From: Streptomyces wuyuanensis
Lineage (GTDB): Bacteria > Actinomycetota > Actinomycetes > Streptomycetales > Streptomycetaceae
DNA: 64,000 nucleotides
Assembly: GCF_900103455.1 (NCBI RefSeq)
Contig: NZ_FNHI01000021.1
Location: 96,863 to 160,862, forward strand
Reading direction: 5' to 3'
Under the pieces are notes generated by a model. It did not search any database and had not been told where the DNA came from. It worked only from the letters and a program-made list of their open reading frames with translations. Both the position numbers and the translations under genes were made by a program. Within the stretch, counting starts at the first letter, position 1; every line of letters begins with the position of its first letter. Of this stretch, positions 43,609 to 52,568 are shown one piece after another.

Positions 43609-44265
43609 TCACTCCACGGTCCCGCGGGCGGCCACCGGCGGCACGACCCTCACGTTGAACTCGTGCGTGCCCAGCGCCCCCGCCACCCCCAGGAACAGCA
43701 GCGCGAAGTGCTCCTGCCCCCGCGCTGTGGCGATCCCTCCCAGGTCCAGCAGCGAGCCCTCCGGCCAGCCGAGACCGCCCAGGAGCCCGGCCACGATCCG
43801 CTTGGCCCCGGGGTCGTCCCCGGACAGGAACAGCGTGCCCGGCTCGTCCAGCCTGCCCGGATCGGCCATCACCGAGGCGGTCACGGTGCACAGCGTCTTG
43901 ACGACGGCGGTACGCGGGAACGCCTCCTGGAGGATCTCGCCCAGGCTGCGGCCGGGATGCGCGAGCCCGTCGCCCTCGAAACCGACCGCCGGGTCGAGCA
44001 GCACCTTCCCGTCCAGCACGGCCGGGCCGAGCGCCTGCAGCAGCGCGGGTGACTCCGTGCCGGGCGTCGCGTTCACGATCACCTCGCCGTGCGCCGCGGC
44101 TGCGGCCTGCCCCACGACGGGCAGGCCGGCGACGGACCGCCGCCCGGGCTCGCGGGAGCCGAGGACGACGTCGTGCCCGGAGGCTCGCCAGGCGGCCCCC
44201 AGCGCCCCGGCGACGTTGCCGGTGCCGATGATTCCGACGCGTTTCGGGCTGAGTCCGGTGCTCAT
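43609..44265 (-). CDS. F420-dependent NADP reductase-like NAD(P)-binding protein (218 aa)
   Basis: Rossmann motif VGIIGTGNVAGALG at the N-terminus, then VVLGSREPG and VIVNATPGTES, as in NADPH:F420 oxidoreductase/IMP-reductase-like small proteins. Cytosolic. It could reduce cofactor F420 or another substrate; no F420 enzymes are next door. Confidence 0.82.
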   Translation of the reverse strand: MSTGLSPKRVGIIGTGNVAGALGAAWRASGHDVVLGSREPGRRSVAGLPVVGQAAAAAHGEVIVNATPGTESPALLQALGPAVLDGKVLLDPAVGFEGDGLAHPGRSLGEILQEAFPRTAVVKTLCTVTASVMADPGRLDEPGTLFLSGDDPGAKRIVAGLLGGLGWPEGSLLDLGGIATARGQEHFALLFLGVAGALGTHEFNVRVVPPVAARGTVE

Positions 44266-44438
44266 AGGCCGACGCTAACCGCGCTGCGCCGGCCGCGAAT
44301 CGGGCCGAGGGACCAGCCGGGTCCCGTACCGGGCCTAGGCCTTGGGAGGTACACGCCTCGTTCGGTCCGGACGAGCCATCGGGGCTGAGGCCGTCCGCAT
44401 CAGGCGGAGCGGAACGGGCCGTCAGGATCAGGCGCGCA

Positions 44439-44729
44439 TCACGCGGCGCGCGTCAGACGAAGGACCGGGCCCGTGCGCGGGGCCCGAGGGGCGGCGTCGG
44501 CGGCCCCGGCCTCCTCGTCGGCCTCGGCGGCCCCGGCCTCCTCGTCGGCCTCGGTGTCCTCCGCCCGCTCGGCGGCCACGGCAGCGGCCCACTCCACGAG
44601 CAGGACCTGGTACTTCGCCTCGTCCGCGGCGGACAGCCGGCTCCCGGACTTCGCCCACAACGCTCGAATCTCCGCATTCACCACGGCAGCGGACCGCACG
44701 GAACCAAGCTCGCGAAGGGTTGGGGACAT
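44439..44729 (-). CDS. hypothetical protein with acidic repeat (96 aa)
   Basis: A helical N-terminal half (LRELGSVRSAAVVNAEIRAL) and an acidic C-terminal half with repeated EADEEAGAA coded by a duplicated 24-base unit. Function unknown. The frame is open upstream, but the ATG at 44729 gives a normal N-terminus. May be a small regulatory or structural protein. Confidence 0.6.
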   Translation of the reverse strand: MSPTLRELGSVRSAAVVNAEIRALWAKSGSRLSAADEAKYQVLLVEWAAAVAAERAEDTEADEEAGAAEADEEAGAADAAPRAPRTGPVLRLTRAA

Positions 44730-45133
44730 GGGCACAAGGTTACGCGGCGGGACCGACAACCGTGACCCGCCGAACCGCCGCGGTGACGCACACCACTGGC
44801 CATCGGACCGGGGTTGTCGCTGGTGGGGCCACCGGAGACCCCGGTTCGACGTGTCCTCTCTCACACCTCCCAACGCCTTGGTCGCCGCGCGGAGTTTGCG
44901 AGAACACTGATCCGGCGTTCACGAGGATTGATGACCCGTTCCCGGGAGTGGCCGCGTCCCCCTTCCGGATCACGGCGGTGCCGCGATCAGGTCCGCCGCG
45001 GCTGGGCGCCGCTCCGGATCACGGCGGTGTCCCGTGCCCCGGCGGCGCCGCGTACGGCGGGAACCGCGGCCCCGGGCGCGCTCGTGTCCTCGTACGGGTG
45101 CGAGGGAAGCCGGCGGGTATCGCGGGGGGAACC
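44730..45133. other. gap with a 17-bp direct repeat
   Basis: 404 bases without a supported gene. TCCGGATCACGGCGGTG occurs at 44964-44980 and again at 45013-45029. The right end is the promoter region of the TraB-like gene. Confidence 0.5.
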
Positions 45134-45835
45134 GTGCAGATCATCGAGGTGACCGGGTACGCCGTCAGATCCGCAGTGATCACCATGAGGCGGAGGGGGA
45201 CGCCGCTCGAGTTCGTGATCTTCCCGATGCTGCACGTGGCTTCGCCGGCCTTCTACTCCCAGGTGCGCATCAGGCTCAGGGAGTGCGACCTCGTAGTCGT
45301 CGAGGGAATCCGGGGGAAGTCGGTCCGGGTGAGCGCCCTCACCCTCGCGTACCGGTTCGCCCCTCGCCGACGGCGCAACGGACTGCAGGAGCAGCGCGAG
45401 GAGCTGCTCCTGCCCGAGGGGGTGCCCGTGATCAACCCGGATGTGACCGCGGAGGAGGCGATCGCGGACCTCAGGACGCTGCCGCGCTGGACGTACCTGC
45501 TGCTCATGGTCGCGGCGCCCGTCATGGGCCTGGTGTTCGCGCTGCGCGGCCCGCGTGCCTTCCTCGACGAGGACCTGGTGGTCGAGGATCTGCCGTCGAC
45601 GTTGCGGGCGGAGCTGCTGGCCGACGATCCCGTGGGGCACGCGATGACCGACCGGCGCGACCGCCGGTTGCTCGACGCGCTCGGCGAGATCCACGCGGAA
45701 CGCGGCGGTGAGCCGATCCGGGTGGCCGTCGTCTACGGGGCCGGCCACGTCCCGGAGATCGTCTCGGGGCTGGGCGATCGGTACGGCTACCGGCCCTGCG
45801 AAGCGGAATGGCTCACCGTGCTGGTCCCGGCGTAG
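45134..45835 (+). CDS. TraB/PrgY-like protein (233 aa)
   Basis: Starts VQIIEVTGYAVRS, then FVIFPMLHVASPAFYSQVR (His of the TraB motif), VVVEGIRG, and C-terminal VAVVYGAGHVPEIVSGL, the second conserved GxxH element of TraB/Tiki-type putative proteases. One or two hydrophobic segments near 130-155. The GTG at 45134 is used with a GGGGGGA site ahead. Function uncertain. Confidence 0.7.
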   Translation: MQIIEVTGYAVRSAVITMRRRGTPLEFVIFPMLHVASPAFYSQVRIRLRECDLVVVEGIRGKSVRVSALTLAYRFAPRRRRNGLQEQREELLLPEGVPVINPDVTAEEAIADLRTLPRWTYLLLMVAAPVMGLVFALRGPRAFLDEDLVVEDLPSTLRAELLADDPVGHAMTDRRDRRLLDALGEIHAERGGEPIRVAVVYGAGHVPEIVSGLGDRYGYRPCEAEWLTVLVPA

Positions 45836-45905
45836 CCCGCCGGCGGGAGGCCCGGCCCGCACGGATCCGTACCGGGAGCGGTCGACGGTGTGGTCTGCTG
45901 GGCCC

Positions 45906-46361
45906 ATGACCGATCTCTGGCCCGAGACCACTCCCGGCCTCCTCCGTCTGCCCTCCGGGCGGCTCGTGCGGGGGCGCGGCCTGCGGCACCCGCTGCCGGA
46001 CGGCCCCGCACCCACGTACGCGGTGTATCTGCTGGGCAAGTGGCCCCCCGAGGTCCCCTGGGAAGCCGACTGGCTGCACTGGCCGGACTTCCGGCTGCCC
46101 GGCGACAGGGACCGCGCCCGCGACGTGCTGGGCGAGGTCTGGGCGCGGGCCGCCACGCAGCGGGTCGAGGTCGCCTGCGGGGGCGGGCGCGGCCGTACCG
46201 GCACCGCTCTGGCGTGCCTGGCCGTCCTCGACGGCGTACCGGCCGCCGAGGCGGTGGCCTTCGTACGACGCCACTACGACCGGCACGCCGTCGAAACTCC
46301 CTGGCAGCGTCGGTACGTTCGCCGTTTCCCGGCTTCCGTGGGCCCGTCGCACGGAGGATGA
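45906..46361 (+). CDS. protein-tyrosine phosphatase-like protein (151 aa)
   Basis: The cysteine-phosphatase P-loop CGGGRGRTG fits CX5R, preceded by VEVA. The WPDFRLPGDRDR segment supplies the general-acid Asp. It is a small cytosolic enzyme that dephosphorylates Tyr or Ser/Thr in proteins or another phosphate. It starts at the ATG at 45906. Confidence 0.85.
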   Translation: MTDLWPETTPGLLRLPSGRLVRGRGLRHPLPDGPAPTYAVYLLGKWPPEVPWEADWLHWPDFRLPGDRDRARDVLGEVWARAATQRVEVACGGGRGRTGTALACLAVLDGVPAAEAVAFVRRHYDRHAVETPWQRRYVRRFPASVGPSHGG

Positions 46362-46398
46362 TGCGGTAGGCAGCATCCGCACCGGACCTGGGGGGAGC

Positions 46399-47028
46399 AT
46401 GCGCTCTCGAGCCGCGGCCTCCGCACTCGCCTTGGCCTCGTTGATCACCCTCACCACCGCCTGTGAGGACACCGCCGGCCCTTCCGGCAAGCCCGCGCCG
46501 CCGTCCGCCTCCGACGACGCCGGTGCCGGCGCGACGCCCGGCGCCGCGCCGGCGCAGCTCCCGGACCTCGTCGGCATGGGGCTCCAGTCCGCCCAGGACA
46601 AGGCGCAGTCGCTCGGGTTCCACGCCCTCACCTCCCATGACGCCCTCGGCCGCGGGCGCAACCAGGTCCTGGACCGGAACTGGAAGGTCTGCTCCCAGAA
46701 GCCCCGCCCCGGCGCGCACCCCACCCGGACGAAGATCGATCTCGGCGCGGTGAAGCTCGAGGAGACGTGCCCCGCCCAGGACAAGGGCGGCACTCCCACG
46801 ACCGCGAGCGCCACCATGCCGGACTTCACGGGGAAGTCGGTCAAGGTCGCCCGCCGGTCGCTCGATTCGTCCACCGGCCTCAGGATCGAGGACGCGTCGC
46901 CGGACGGCCGGATCGTCCTCGTCGAGTCCAACTGGCAGGTCTGCACCCAGGATCCGGCACCTGGCGCGCCGCTGAACGGGCGTCCGGTGACGCTGACGGC
47001 GGTGAAGTTCGACGAGGCCTGCCCCTGA
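46399..47028 (+). CDS. lipoprotein with two PASTA domains (209 aa)
   Basis: Lipoprotein signal (LITLTTAC, Cys at residue 22), then two PASTA repeats: about 53-125 (LPDLVGMGLQSAQDKAQ) and about 140-208 (MPDFTGKSVKVARR). PASTA domains recognise peptidoglycan stem peptides or beta-lactams, so this is probably an outer-membrane-leaflet-anchored wall sensor. Its ATG follows GGGGGGAGC. Confidence 0.9.
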   Translation: MRSRAAASALALASLITLTTACEDTAGPSGKPAPPSASDDAGAGATPGAAPAQLPDLVGMGLQSAQDKAQSLGFHALTSHDALGRGRNQVLDRNWKVCSQKPRPGAHPTRTKIDLGAVKLEETCPAQDKGGTPTTASATMPDFTGKSVKVARRSLDSSTGLRIEDASPDGRIVLVESNWQVCTQDPAPGAPLNGRPVTLTAVKFDEACP

Positions 47029-47218
47029 GGGCCGTCCCGTAGGTGCGTTGCTCACGAGCCGTGGTTCTCCGGGCGGGCGTCCTCCCGGCGCCGGGTCGTG
47101 CGCCCGGCGCGCGCTGCGTCGCCCCCGGGCGATCCCCCGTCCGGGTGGCGGCAGCGGGTCCGCACCCCCGACCGGACCCCGACGCACCACGCTGGACCGG
47201 ACCTGAAGGAGAGTCCGC

Positions 47219-47416
47219 ATGGTGCCCAAACCTCCGTCGTGCCCGCAGTGCCCCTCGCGCCCGCCGCTGTGGAAGGACACCACCCGCACCGCGCCGGGCT
47301 TCGAGGACCGGTGGCGTTGGTACTGCACCCACTGCACGAGGCGCTGGGCACCCACGCCGGAGCACCGGCTCAGGTTCACGGTCTTCCCACGCGTCCCGCA
47401 GCGCCCGCTGCGGTGA
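47219..47416 (+). CDS. small zinc-ribbon-like protein (65 aa)
   Basis: Two CxxC pairs, CPQC and CTHC, spaced as in zinc ribbons, with an aromatic-rich centre (WRWYC). The start has an AAGGAGAG site 5 bases ahead. Family not recognised. It could bind nucleic acid or be structural. Confidence 0.65.
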   Translation: MVPKPPSCPQCPSRPPLWKDTTRTAPGFEDRWRWYCTHCTRRWAPTPEHRLRFTVFPRVPQRPLR

Positions 47417-47463
47417 CCTCCGGCGCCCGCCGGCCCCGGGCGGACCGGCAGCGGACCGGCCCC

Positions 47464-49701
47464 TCAGAGCAGGTCCTCGATGGTGATCGGCAGCTTGCGT
47501 ACCCTGCGGCCGGTGGCGTGGTGAACGGCGTTGGCGATCGCTGCCGCCGCGCCGACCTGGCCGATCTCTCCGACTCCCTTCACGCCCAGGGGATTGACGA
47601 TGCTGTCCTCGACCTCGATGAGCTCGACGTCGACGTCCGGGGCGTCCGCGTTGACCGCGACCAGGTACTCGCCGAGGTTCGAGTTGACCCAGCGGCCGGT
47701 GTCCGGATTCATGTAGTTGGCTTCCAGCAGCGCCTGGCCGAGGCCCCACAGCATGCCGCCCGTCAACTGACTGCGGGCCGTCCTCGCGTTGAGCACCCGG
47801 CCGGGCGCGAAGGCTCCGGTCATCCGCCGTACGCGGACCAGACCCAGTTCCGCGTCCACCGCGACCTCGGCGAACTGGGCTCCGAAGGTCATCATCCCGT
47901 AGGGAACGTCACCGGACGGCGGGCTCCACTGACCCGAAGCCTCCGCGTCCGGCTGGAAGTTGCGCTGCAGCAGTTCGGTGTACGCGTCGGTGGCGGTGCC
48001 CGCGATCATGACGCCGTCCCGTACGACCACGTCGACCGTGTCGGCTCCGTGCAGCGGTGAACGGGGGTCGGTGACGGCCCGCTTGATCAGCTGCTCGCGC
48101 AGCCCGGTGGCCGCGGCGTGCACCGCCGCGCTGATCATTCCGGCGCCCGCGGAGCCGACCGCCGCAGCGATGTTGGGGAGGTCGGTGTCACCGTTCTCGA
48201 AGCGGCAGCGGTCCACGCTCACGCCGAGGCCCTCGGCGGCCACCTGGGTCATGACCGTGGCGACGCCGGTGCCGAAGTCCGGAGTAGCGGCCTGGACGAC
48301 GGCGGTGCCGTCGGCGTAGAGACGGGCCCGGGCGCGCTGGGGGTTGGCGGGCGGGGCGACCGGATAACAGGCGGCGGCCATGCCGGTACCGATCAGCCAG
48401 TTGCCCTCCCTGCGGGTGCCCGGCCGGGGGTCGCGGCCGGCCCAGCCGAAGCGCCGGGCCCCGCGCTCGTAGCACTCCCGCTGACCGCTGCTGGACCAGG
48501 GTCGGCCCGACATGGCGTCCACGTCGGTGTAGTTGCGCAGCCGCAGTTCGACGGGGTCCATGCCGAGCTCGTGGGCGAGTTCGTCCATCGAGCACTCGAG
48601 TGCGTACATCCCGCTCGCCTCGCCGGGTGCCCGCATGAACGTGGGTGTCATGGTGTTGGCCCGGAACAGCCGGTAGACGCCCTCGTAGTTGGGGCACGCG
48701 TAGATCTCCGAGGAGACGCCGATCGACGGTTCGGCCCAGTCGTCGAAGTGGGAGGTCGGGGACAGCTTGTGGTGCCGGATCGCGGTGAGCCGGCCGTCGC
48801 GCGTCGCCCCCATCGTCAAGTGCTGTTCCTGCTCTTCGCGGTGCCCGACGGAGGTGAACATCTGCTCGCGCGTGAGCACGAGCTTGACCGGCCTGCCGAC
48901 CTCCCGGGCGGCCATCGCTGCGAGCGCCGAATGGGCGTGGATCATCGCCTTGCAGCCGAAGCTGCCGCCGACGTAGTGGCCCATGACCCGGATCTTCGAC
49001 ATCGGGAGGCCGAGCAGCCGGGAGACGGTCATCTGAGTGGCGTTGACGCCCTGGGTGGTGTCGTACAGCAGGAGCTCGTCGCCTTCCCACTGGGCGGTGG
49101 TGCACGCGGGCTCGATGGGGTTGTGGTTGTTCGCCGCGTAGGTGAACGTGCCGTCCACAAGTACGTCCGCCTCCGCCAGCCCGGCTGCGACGTCGCCTCG
49201 CTCGATACGGCCCGGTATCCAGCCGCCGAAGATCTTCTCGGGCACGTACGTGTCGTCCCGGCCCTGGTCGAGGGTGGTGACGGGGGTGCTCTCCGCGTAC
49301 GAGACGCGCACGAGCCGTGCCGCGTGCTGCGCCCGTTCCCAGGTGTCGGCGATGACGACGGCGATCTGCTGGCCCGCGTAGTGGACGGTGTCGTCCTGCA
49401 TGGGGAAGAACGTCTGCCCCGGCGCCGCCGTGCCGGCCAGGGAGGGGATGAGCGGTGGCTGCTCGGCGATCCTCGGCAGGTTCCGGTGGGTGAGGACCGC
49501 GAGGACGCCCTCCTCGGCGCGTGCGGCGCTCACGTCGATGTCGGTGACCCGGCCGGCGGCGATGCGGGAGCCGACGACGTACGCGTACGCCGTGTCCGGC
49601 ACGGGGATCTCGGCCGAGTACCGGGCGTGACCGGTGACCTTGGGGCGGCCGTCGACCCGGTCGAGGGGCTGCCCGATGGCGGAGGGCGTGGTCGTGGTCA
49701 T
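47464..49701 (-). CDS. xanthine dehydrogenase-family molybdopterin-binding subunit, PaoC-like (745 aa)
   Basis: The large subunit of a molybdenum hydroxylase. It has NHNPIEPACTTAQW, GGSFGCKA (the Mo-pterin contact) and the C-terminal GVKGVGEIGQVG with the catalytic Glu near residue 712. It oxidises aldehydes or N-heterocycles. The ATG at 49701 overlaps the stop of the FAD subunit gene (ATGA). Last gene of a 2Fe-2S/FAD/Mo operon, in the same order as paoABC. Confidence 0.95.
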   Translation of the reverse strand: MTTTTPSAIGQPLDRVDGRPKVTGHARYSAEIPVPDTAYAYVVGSRIAAGRVTDIDVSAARAEEGVLAVLTHRNLPRIAEQPPLIPSLAGTAAPGQTFFPMQDDTVHYAGQQIAVVIADTWERAQHAARLVRVSYAESTPVTTLDQGRDDTYVPEKIFGGWIPGRIERGDVAAGLAEADVLVDGTFTYAANNHNPIEPACTTAQWEGDELLLYDTTQGVNATQMTVSRLLGLPMSKIRVMGHYVGGSFGCKAMIHAHSALAAMAAREVGRPVKLVLTREQMFTSVGHREEQEQHLTMGATRDGRLTAIRHHKLSPTSHFDDWAEPSIGVSSEIYACPNYEGVYRLFRANTMTPTFMRAPGEASGMYALECSMDELAHELGMDPVELRLRNYTDVDAMSGRPWSSSGQRECYERGARRFGWAGRDPRPGTRREGNWLIGTGMAAACYPVAPPANPQRARARLYADGTAVVQAATPDFGTGVATVMTQVAAEGLGVSVDRCRFENGDTDLPNIAAAVGSAGAGMISAAVHAAATGLREQLIKRAVTDPRSPLHGADTVDVVVRDGVMIAGTATDAYTELLQRNFQPDAEASGQWSPPSGDVPYGMMTFGAQFAEVAVDAELGLVRVRRMTGAFAPGRVLNARTARSQLTGGMLWGLGQALLEANYMNPDTGRWVNSNLGEYLVAVNADAPDVDVELIEVEDSIVNPLGVKGVGEIGQVGAAAAIANAVHHATGRRVRKLPITIEDLL

Positions 49702-50714
49702 GGCGAACTCCCGCTCCCGGCACCTGGGCCGGTGCCGTCGCCGAGCGTGTCGAGGGCGCGGACGATCGCGCGCTGTGCGAGTTCCACCTTGAAGGCGTTC
49801 ATGGGCGTGGGCCGGGCGTCGGCCATCTCCACACGCGCGGCCAGGGCGAAGTTGTCGCGCACGGTGGCCGCCCCGATCAGGAAGTCCTCGGCCCGCCTCG
49901 CCCGCCAGGGCTTGGTGGCGACCCCGCCCAGGGCCATCCGCACGTCCGCGATCGTGCCGTTCATGACGGAGAGCGCGAGCGCCACCGAGACGAGCGCGAA
50001 CTCGTACGACTCGCGGTCCCGGACCTTCAGGTAGAGGGAGTGCCGGGCCAGCGGCATGGCGGGGACCTCGATCCCGGTGATCAGCTCTCCGTGTTCCAAG
50101 GGGTGTTCGCGGTGCGGGGAGTCACCGGGCAGGAGGAAGAAGTCGTCGACGGGGTACGCGCGTTCGCCGTTCGGTCCCAGCGTGTGCACGCGCGTGTCGA
50201 GCGCAGTCAGGGCCACGGCCACGTCGGACGGGTGGGTGGCGATGCAGTGTTCGCTGGTACCGAGCACCGCGTGGCCACGGCTGAATCCCTCGATGGCCGA
50301 GCAGCCGGTGCCGGGCTCGCGCTTGTTGCACGCGGACTCGGCGTCGCGGAAGTAGGAACAGCGCACGCGCTGCAGCAGATTGCCGCCCATCGACGCCATG
50401 TTGCGCAGCTGCGCGGATGCCCCCAGCTCGAGAGCCTGGGCGATCAGCGGGAAGCGCTCGCGGACGACGGGGGCGGCGGCGACGTCGCTCATCCGCGCCA
50501 GCGCGCCGATGCGCAGACCGCCGTCCGGCGTGCCCTCGATACCGGTCAGCGGGAGGTCGTTGATGTCGACGAGCCGCCGGGGGTTGAGCACGTTCTGGCG
50601 GAGCAGATCGACCTCGGTGGTCCCACCGGCGAGGAAGTCGCTGGTGGGGTCGGTGCTCACGGCGGCGACGGCGGTCGCCGTGTCGGTCGCGCGGAGGTAG
50701 GTGATCGGCCGCAC
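49698..50714 (-). CDS. xanthine dehydrogenase-family FAD-binding subunit with extra [4Fe-4S] cysteines (338 aa)
   Basis: CO-dehydrogenase-flavoprotein-type FAD domain with FLAGGTTEVDLL and NMASMGGNLLQRVRCSYF. Four cysteines at about C119, C129, C138 and C157 (RCSYFRD, ACNKREPGTGC, EHCIATHPSD) match the extra [4Fe-4S] site found in PaoB-type subunits. It transfers electrons between the Mo and iron-sulfur subunits. Starts 78 bases after the 2Fe-2S gene. Confidence 0.92.
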   Translation of the reverse strand: MRPITYLRATDTATAVAAVSTDPTSDFLAGGTTEVDLLRQNVLNPRRLVDINDLPLTGIEGTPDGGLRIGALARMSDVAAAPVVRERFPLIAQALELGASAQLRNMASMGGNLLQRVRCSYFRDAESACNKREPGTGCSAIEGFSRGHAVLGTSEHCIATHPSDVAVALTALDTRVHTLGPNGERAYPVDDFFLLPGDSPHREHPLEHGELITGIEVPAMPLARHSLYLKVRDRESYEFALVSVALALSVMNGTIADVRMALGGVATKPWRARRAEDFLIGAATVRDNFALAARVEMADARPTPMNAFKVELAQRAIVRALDTLGDGTGPGAGSGSSP

Positions 50715-50792
50715 GGCGGGGCTCCCTACGTTCGGTCGCGGACCGTCACGGGTCCTGGTCCGCGTTCGGTGGGGGCTGCGTACGGTCTCGGA

Positions 50793-51317
50793 CTAGGCGC
50801 GGTCGCGGACGGCGCGTATCGCAGCCCGGATGTGGGGGTAGGCGGCGCAGCGGCAGATGTTGCCGCTCATCCATTCCTTGATCTCGGCGTCGTTCCCGGC
50901 GTGTCCCTCCTCGATCAGCGCCACGGCGGACATGATCTGGCCGGGGGTGCAGAATCCGCACTGGAATGCGTCCTCGGCGATGAAGGCCCGCTGCATCTCG
51001 TGCAGTTCGCCCTCCCCGGCCAGGCCCTCGACGGTCGTCACCTCACGGCCTTCGCAGGTCATGGCGAGGGTGAGGCAGGCCAGCACCCTCCGCCCGTCCA
51101 CCCACACGGTGCATGCTCCGCAAGTGCCCTGGTCACAGCCCTTCTTGGCACCCGTCAGATCCAGCCGCTCACGGAGCGCGTCCAGCAGGCTGACACGGGG
51201 CTCGATGTCCAGTGTGTGCTCGGTGCCGTTGACCGACAGCCTGACCCGGACCGGGCCAGGGCCCCGTTCCTCGAGTGCCGCCCCCCGTTCGGTCAGGGCC
51301 GGGCCGCGTGCGGACAT
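50793..51317 (-). CDS. xanthine dehydrogenase-family (2Fe-2S)-binding subunit, PaoA-like (174 aa)
   Basis: Plant-type ferredoxin domain CDQGTCGACTVWVDG followed by the second cluster domain CGFCTPGQIM and NICRCAAYPHI. This is the small subunit of a molybdenum hydroxylase. No Tat signal is visible, unlike PaoA. ATG at 51317 has GGAGGTG ahead. It is the first gene of the operon. Confidence 0.94.
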   Translation of the reverse strand: MSARGPALTERGAALEERGPGPVRVRLSVNGTEHTLDIEPRVSLLDALRERLDLTGAKKGCDQGTCGACTVWVDGRRVLACLTLAMTCEGREVTTVEGLAGEGELHEMQRAFIAEDAFQCGFCTPGQIMSAVALIEEGHAGNDAEIKEWMSGNICRCAAYPHIRAAIRAVRDRA

Positions 51318-51390
51318 GGCACACCTCCAGAGAAAGCACCTCTTCATGCTCATACACATGGAAAAGTGCCGCAACCGTAGGATTTGCGAC

Positions 51391-51524
51391 ATGAGCCGGA
51401 GCGTGCTTGAAGCCCGGGAAGCGGTCACCGTCGTCTACACCTGGGAGGTGGTGCCCGGCAGGGAGAGGAGTTCGAGCAGTGGGCCCGCCGGCTGCTGCGA
51501 CGCCGGCTGTATCCGGAGTCCTGA
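51391..51524 (+). pseudogene. remnant of an antibiotic biosynthesis monooxygenase-type gene
   Basis: An ATG at 51391 gives VTVVYTWEVVPGR, after which the coding frame moves (near 51461-51468) to EEFEQWARRLLRRRLYPES and a stop at 51522-51524. Together they read as the start of an ABM domain (VVPGREEEFEQWARRL pattern), but the remaining two thirds are absent. A frameshifted, truncated remnant; divergent from the molybdenum hydroxylase genes. Confidence 0.45.
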
Positions 51525-51568
51525 GCCGGGCGGCCGAGGAGCGGCGCCCCGGCAACGCGAACGAACTC

Positions 51569-51847
51569 CTAGAAGCCTTCGTCCAACGGCGACAAGGTCA
51601 CCTCGATCTCCCCGACAGTGGCCGACCACCGCTCTCCGCGCACCACCGCCGCACGCCCCTCGTCGAGCATGCGGGACCGCATGAGGCGCGCCGATTCGCC
51701 CAGGTTCCTGCCCTCGGGACCGGTCATGACGCGTTCCCTGATGCGTGTCACGGAACGGTCCAGCGCGGCCGCGGCACTCTCCACGTCGGGCACTTCCTCA
51801 CCCGCCGACGCCACCGACGACACTTGCCAGGACATACGCACGCCCAT
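51569..51847 (-). CDS. hypothetical protein (92 aa)
   Basis: A helical, charged protein (SAAAALDRSVTRIRERVM and GESARLMRSRMLDEG) with a beta-rich end (WSATVGEIEVTLSPL). No signal or membrane segment. I do not recognise the family. Start could be at 51847 or at the Met four codons later. Confidence 0.6.
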   Translation of the reverse strand: MGVRMSWQVSSVASAGEEVPDVESAAAALDRSVTRIRERVMTGPEGRNLGESARLMRSRMLDEGRAAVVRGERWSATVGEIEVTLSPLDEGF

Positions 51848-51925
51848 GCGGGAAGTCTAGTGCCGATCAGGCAACCTTCGCCCCGTCGCGCAAACCGTGC
51901 CCGACGCGGCACCAGTTGGAAGGGA

Positions 51926-52447
51926 TCAGTGCTTCAGGGCGACCTTGACCGCCACGATGAGCAGGCCGAGGACCAGGTTCGCCGCCCCTGCCGCCAGCAC
52001 GATGCGCCCCGACGCCCCCGCCCTGAACGCCGCCACGGCCGCCCAGCCGACCTGACCCGCCACCGCGACGCAGAGCGCCAGCCACACCGTCCCCTCCAGC
52101 CCGAGCCCCAGCAGCGGGCTGACGGCGACCGCGACGGCCGGTGGGACGGCCGCCTCGAGGATCGGCCGCTCGGCGAGGCACACGCGCCGGATCTCGTGCG
52201 CGCTCGGCGACACGTACGCGATGCGCTCCCCGAAGAGCCGGGCGAAGACGTGCGCGGCCCAGAAGACCACACCCGTACAGAGCAGAAGCAGTACGAGTTC
52301 CAGGCGCGGGAACGAACCGAGCGTCCCCGCGCCGACGACCACCGAAGCGGCGAGCAGCGAACCGTACACGGCACCCGTGTAGTCGCCCCGCGAGGACGCG
52401 ACCGCCGGTGCTGCCGGCCGGCGCTCGGCAGGGGTCTGGCCTGTCAT
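51926..52447 (-). CDS. four-helix membrane protein (173 aa)
   Basis: Four hydrophobic segments (YGSLLAASVVVGAG, LVLLLLCTGVVFWAAHVFA, VPPAVAVAVSPLLGLGLEG, VLAAGAANLVLGLLIVAVK). A charged loop with FGERIAYVSPSAHEIRR lies between helices 2 and 3. Function unknown. The frame is open further upstream, but the ATG at 52447 is the plausible start. Confidence 0.78.
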   Translation of the reverse strand: MTGQTPAERRPAAPAVASSRGDYTGAVYGSLLAASVVVGAGTLGSFPRLELVLLLLCTGVVFWAAHVFARLFGERIAYVSPSAHEIRRVCLAERPILEAAVPPAVAVAVSPLLGLGLEGTVWLALCVAVAGQVGWAAVAAFRAGASGRIVLAAGAANLVLGLLIVAVKVALKH

Positions 52448-52568
52448 GCCTCCAGTGTCGCGGGGCACCCCGCAGCCCGCGCGGCCACCCGGGGCCGAAC
52501 AGGCACGAACCCGAGAGGAGCGGGCAGGTACGGCCCCGGGCACACCCCTGAAGCCGGTCCGGCGGGGC

